DNA of 44,121 bases from Nostoc linckia FACHB-104 (GTDB taxonomy: Bacteria; Cyanobacteriota; Cyanobacteriia; Cyanobacteriales; Nostocaceae), in NCBI RefSeq assembly GCF_014696615.1, contig NZ_JACJQJ010000069.1, positions 1-44,121 on the forward strand. Direction: 5' to 3'. Positions 40,985 to 44,121 of the stretch are shown here, in pieces. A model generated the notes under the pieces. The model saw only the letters and a list, made by a program, of their open reading frames with translations, did not search any database and was not told the origin of the DNA. The position numbers and the translations under genes were made by a program. Within the stretch, counting starts at the first letter, position 1; the number at the start of each line of letters is the position of its first letter.

Positions 40985-43312
40985 TTAATCAATTGTTAAT
41001 TTGGCATGGCTAAGTTCGGTTTCAAAGCGGGTATAAACAATTTCAATTGGATACCAAGTAGCAAACCAGTGTAAATCTTGAATAACTTTGGCAGAGTTAT
41101 TATGATCTACTTCAAAATGAACCAAAGCTAAATTATTTAATCCTACTACTTCCCGACCATCTTGAAACCAAGGTAATTTCCAAAAAGCTAAATACTGTAA
41201 CCACTGCCATTTCTGGGTTTTGGCTTGTTGCTTGGCATTCATTAGCCAGGAAAGATTGGTGCCAAAATCAGCAGTTTGGGTGCTAGTTCGGGTAATCCAT
41301 TCCATTAATCCATGCCATTCTGGGGGACGGTGTGATGCAGCATCGTGGTAGGATTTTCTGCTAGAAATTTCTACCATGTAAGGGGGATTTTTCCATCCTA
41401 TCCATTGGCGATTTTTTTCTGGTAAAAGCCATTGCTTGAGTCTTGTATGAATAATTTCTGTAATCTTTTCTTCATTTTTAAACGCACTAGCTGTTAATTG
41501 CACTAATACAGATTTTTTCTCGGAACCTAGAGATTTTTTGGTATAAGATAAACGCACAACAGAACTGTAGTGAATATCTCCAGATAAGACTATTACTTGT
41601 TGGCGTTGCTCAAATAATGTGGTGAGGAATTGCGCTAAGGCTTCGTAATTAATATTCCAAGCATCACCAACATCTACACCATAAACTTTTTCTCTTTTTA
41701 AATGCCAATGGTGAATCCAATCTATTACTTGTAACCCAAATAAATTTGTGGGTGCAATCACAAATGTGGCTTGCATTTGTGAAAGTCCTTTGGGTTTATG
41801 GGTGGCTTGTTCTAAAGGCTGAGAAAGTTGCTGCGTAAAGGCTGGAGGCGATAGCAACATGGGCGGCGCAATTGGTTTTTTATTGGCAGGATAACCGCGC
41901 CAGGTACGCGTATCTAAAACTATGACTTCATGGCAAAAACTGCGGACTGTATAATGCCAAGTCAGGGCTTCTGGGTCACGGTCTAGGACTAAGACTGAAT
42001 CATATTGTACAAATTCCGGTAAGCCTGTGCGGGGGTTGGTCGGTGGCATTCCTAAATAACGGGCGATCGCATCCCACGCTACAATATTCATTCCCCCAGA
42101 TGCAGACCAATCGGCGGCGGCTTGTAATAATTTCTCCCCTGGTTGACCTGGGGTAAATTGTTTGGGTGTGTTACCCCAGGCTTGAAAAACTGCATAGGCT
42201 AACAAGGCATTTTGTACGGTTCTGCGTCCTAAGGGTTTGCCTAAAACGCGCAAACACCAAGCTTGGTTGAGATTCCAGTCGTCGCTGACATCATGGTCAT
42301 CGAAGATAGTATAAACGGGAATATTCGCCATCGCCCGCCGCACTTTCCACAGGGTATGGATAAATTGCTGCATATCCAGCACCTCTTTATCCCAGCGGCG
42401 GCTGACTCGATAACCATGCATTACCTCGTGTCCGTAGGGTAAGCTACTGGGCCAGCAAGCGGGAGACCAAGACAATATATAAGATGCGTAATATTCACCC
42501 AAACTCAGCAAGTGGCTGCTAACTTTGGCGGTTTTATTATGTAACCCGGCGGTGAAACCAGCTTGGTCAGTGGCGACATCTGCACGATGTCCGGGAAGTA
42601 GTTGCTGGGGTGTGTAATAACTGGGGTCGGCGGCTGTTTGCTGGGTAACAGGTAATCTTTCTTCCCAACCTAACAACGCATCGCCTAACTGAGAAGAAAC
42701 CCACAATAGGGGATCGGCGACATCATCACCATAAATTTGGTCGCCTGTAAGGAAAAGCTGATGGGGTCGTTTACGGGGTTGGTTGGCGGCTGACTCAATT
42801 AAGCAATCGAGAATGGGTAACGCATCAAAGCCATCACCGTGGGGTTTGCGACAGGAACCATGCACGATGCGTAAATCTTGTAAATCCGTGGGTGGGAGGG
42901 TAAATGTGGGTTTTTGATGGTCAAAATAGCTGATGTTCACAGCAGGAAAGCGGCTAGAACATAAAGCTTGCTGTAAAGTCTGCTGCTGGGTAGATGATTC
43001 AATAAATTGCATATCGTATGCATAGATGCGATCGCTACTTAATAAATATCTACCCGCAGATTCCGCCGTGACGACCACAATATGCAGCGATTTTCCCAGA
43101 GCATAGGTGGAACGTCTTCCCTCTAAAAGCAGATTTGTGATTAAATTCCCGTGATTAGCCGTGTCATAAACCTGGAGTACCACCTCACAAGGACGTTGCA
43201 ACGCTACCCAGACTGTAACGGTGTCGGAATCTGTTTGTTGTAAGATAGGCCCCGCCAGAATTAGCGGCGATGCTTGTAAAAACTCTGCTCCAAATAAATC
43301 ATTCATTGCCAA
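40985..43312 (-). CDS. PhoD-like metallophosphatase
   Basis: 775 residues. The metallophosphatase blocks are all visible: IVHGSCRKPHG (about 149-159), FLTGDQIYGDDVADP (Gly190-Asp191), IFDDHDVSDDWN (Asp338), EVIVLDTRTWRG and VLSGDIHYSS (Gly578-Asp579, His581). It lacks a signal peptide or twin-arginine motif, unlike classical secreted PhoD phosphodiesterase, so it may be cytoplasmic. Cyanobacterial members of this long PhoD-like type are poorly characterised. An N-terminal beta domain (about 15-120) precedes the catalytic core. The substrate could be a phosphodiester or phosphomonoester; no Pho box was identified upstream. Confidence 0.9.
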   Translation of the reverse strand: MAMNDLFGAEFLQASPLILAGPILQQTDSDTVTVWVALQRPCEVVLQVYDTANHGNLITNLLLEGRRSTYALGKSLHIVVVTAESAGRYLLSSDRIYAYDMQFIESSTQQQTLQQALCSSRFPAVNISYFDHQKPTFTLPPTDLQDLRIVHGSCRKPHGDGFDALPILDCLIESAANQPRKRPHQLFLTGDQIYGDDVADPLLWVSSQLGDALLGWEERLPVTQQTAADPSYYTPQQLLPGHRADVATDQAGFTAGLHNKTAKVSSHLLSLGEYYASYILSWSPACWPSSLPYGHEVMHGYRVSRRWDKEVLDMQQFIHTLWKVRRAMANIPVYTIFDDHDVSDDWNLNQAWCLRVLGKPLGRRTVQNALLAYAVFQAWGNTPKQFTPGQPGEKLLQAAADWSASGGMNIVAWDAIARYLGMPPTNPRTGLPEFVQYDSVLVLDRDPEALTWHYTVRSFCHEVIVLDTRTWRGYPANKKPIAPPMLLSPPAFTQQLSQPLEQATHKPKGLSQMQATFVIAPTNLFGLQVIDWIHHWHLKREKVYGVDVGDAWNINYEALAQFLTTLFEQRQQVIVLSGDIHYSSVVRLSYTKKSLGSEKKSVLVQLTASAFKNEEKITEIIHTRLKQWLLPEKNRQWIGWKNPPYMVEISSRKSYHDAASHRPPEWHGLMEWITRTSTQTADFGTNLSWLMNAKQQAKTQKWQWLQYLAFWKLPWFQDGREVVGLNNLALVHFEVDHNNSAKVIQDLHWFATWYPIEIVYTRFETELSHAKLTID

Positions 43313-43344
43313 CTATGCAAGCCTTGTTTCCATCGTATTACTAA

Positions 43345-43380
43345 AAAAGTGCTGAGTGCTGAGTTCTGAGTGATGAGTGA
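43345..43380. repeat. Heptamer repeat (GAGTGCT variants)
   Basis: About five units of GTGCTGA/GTGATGA type lie upstream of the phosphatase gene. Same family as 33531-33787. Confidence 0.7.
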
Positions 43381-43549
43381 AATGTAGTGAGTTATAAATC
43401 AGCGCTAATAATGTATTTTTCTGTTGCAAGTCTTGACGAGCAACCGCTTTGATGATACAAATGTACTATTAAGCGGTGCAATTTTGGATAAGAATTTAAA
43501 ACTCTCAACAGATAAATAGCCTTTTTCAGCCCACAGGAGAGCAAATTTC

Positions 43550-43957
43550 ATGAGACTATCGAAAATGGACTTGAGTAGCTTGATTGCGATCGCTCATTCT
43601 GACGGACATTTACAATTATTGCTTGACCGGGGCGACGAGATAGAACTTTTAGAAATTCCCGCACCAATTCAAGCTTACGAGGGTTTGGTAGAATTGAACG
43701 AGATTGTGGCTGAACCTGCGGCGTTTCCTGTGTATGAAGAACCGATTGCGCTGTTACCTGTGAGTTCATCTATGGCGGCTACGATTGCTTACGATAGTCA
43801 CGAGCAAACTTTGCAAGTTGAGTTTAAGAGTGGTGCTGTGTATGAGTACTCTGGGGTAGATGAGGAGACTTGGGAAGATTTTTACTCGGCTGATTCTGTT
43901 GGTAGCTTTTACAATCAGCATATTAAAGGCAGATTTGACTGCGAAAGGGTAGATTGA
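43550..43957 (+). CDS. KTSC-domain protein
   Basis: 135 residues. The C-terminal ~60 residues (about 76-135) are a KTSC domain: IAYDSHEQTLQVEFKSGAVY, EYSGV, then SVGSFYNQHIKGRF. The N-terminal half is a short alpha/beta segment (SSLIAIAHSDGHLQLLLDRG). KTSC domains occur fused to lysyl-tRNA synthetase or nucleases and as free small proteins; the function is unknown. An AGGAGAG ribosome-binding site precedes the ATG. Confidence 0.85.
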   Translation: MRLSKMDLSSLIAIAHSDGHLQLLLDRGDEIELLEIPAPIQAYEGLVELNEIVAEPAAFPVYEEPIALLPVSSSMAATIAYDSHEQTLQVEFKSGAVYEYSGVDEETWEDFYSADSVGSFYNQHIKGRFDCERVD

Positions 43958-44020
43958 GAGGGGAAATTCTCTCATGTTGCAGTAAATGATTTCAGATCCC
44001 CCTAAATCCCCCTTAAAAAG

Positions 44021-44121
44021 CTATGCATTATAAACATCTTTCTTAACAGAAAATTGGACAAAAGCCAGAGATTGTGTATTGTCTAAACGAAGACCTGGAA
44101 GCATCGCAAAGTCAGCAAATG
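44021..44121 (-). CDS. 3' end of an unidentified gene (partial at right edge)
   Basis: The minus strand is open from the window edge to TAG at 44021-44023, giving 32 residues: FADFAMLPGLRLDNTQSLAF and VQFSVKKDVYNA. The composition and the ending suit a real protein C-terminus. Too little remains to name it. The rest of the gene lies beyond 44121. Confidence 0.5.
   Translation of the reverse strand, partial: FADFAMLPGLRLDNTQSLAFVQFSVKKDVYNA

Overview
The window looks like chromosomal DNA of a filamentous, probably heterocyst-forming cyanobacterium (Nostocales). The evidence is the very frequent HIP1 octamer GCGATCGC inside genes, tandem heptamer repeats (GAGTGCT, TGTCATT, ATGACAA and GGGGACT types) between genes, an SLH/OprB porin, cyanobacteriochrome-like GAF domains, and many short dispersed hairpin repeats. 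Species cannot be named from the sequence alone. I see no rRNA, tRNA, CRISPR array, transposase or prophage.

Layout. 1-10.1 kb is signalling: a secreted TPR-CHAT protease-like protein, a 1750-residue CBS/GAF/PAS hybrid histidine kinase, and a receiver-kinase protein. 10.3-14.0 kb holds small or poorly known genes: a 58-residue membrane peptide, a divergent sigma-70-like factor facing an unknown membrane protein, a GNAT acetyltransferase and a small Cys-rich protein. 14.3-17.0 kb has a cytoplasmic alpha-amylase, a secreted cupin and a small membrane protein.

17.2-25.9 kb is the most coherent block. It contains a myo-inositol oxygenase with all six iron ligands, preceded by two identical 14-bp palindromes. 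About 970 bp further on come two tandem sugar-binding lipoproteins, a double-domain sugar ABC ATPase and its overlapping permease, and then an SLH/OprB porin. Together they could form a route from outer membrane to cytoplasm for a polyol or sugar, with myo-inositol as the natural guess and glucuronate as product. The oxygenase assignment is firm; the substrate of the transporter is inference.

26-34 kb carries an unrecognised protein, a FecCD/FecE-type metal-chelate ABC pair separated by a 21-bp minisatellite that is itself open, a J-domain protein, an O-methyltransferase, a lipoprotein, a coiled-coil membrane protein and a four-helix-bundle protein between heptamer arrays. 34-44 kb carries an amidase-like wall protein whose presumed catalytic Glu is Gln, DNA primase, a DUF3592 protein, a pRiA4b ORF-3-like protein, a nucleotidyltransferase-like protein, a PhoD-like phosphatase, a KTSC protein, and the 3' end of an unidentified minus-strand gene at the right edge.
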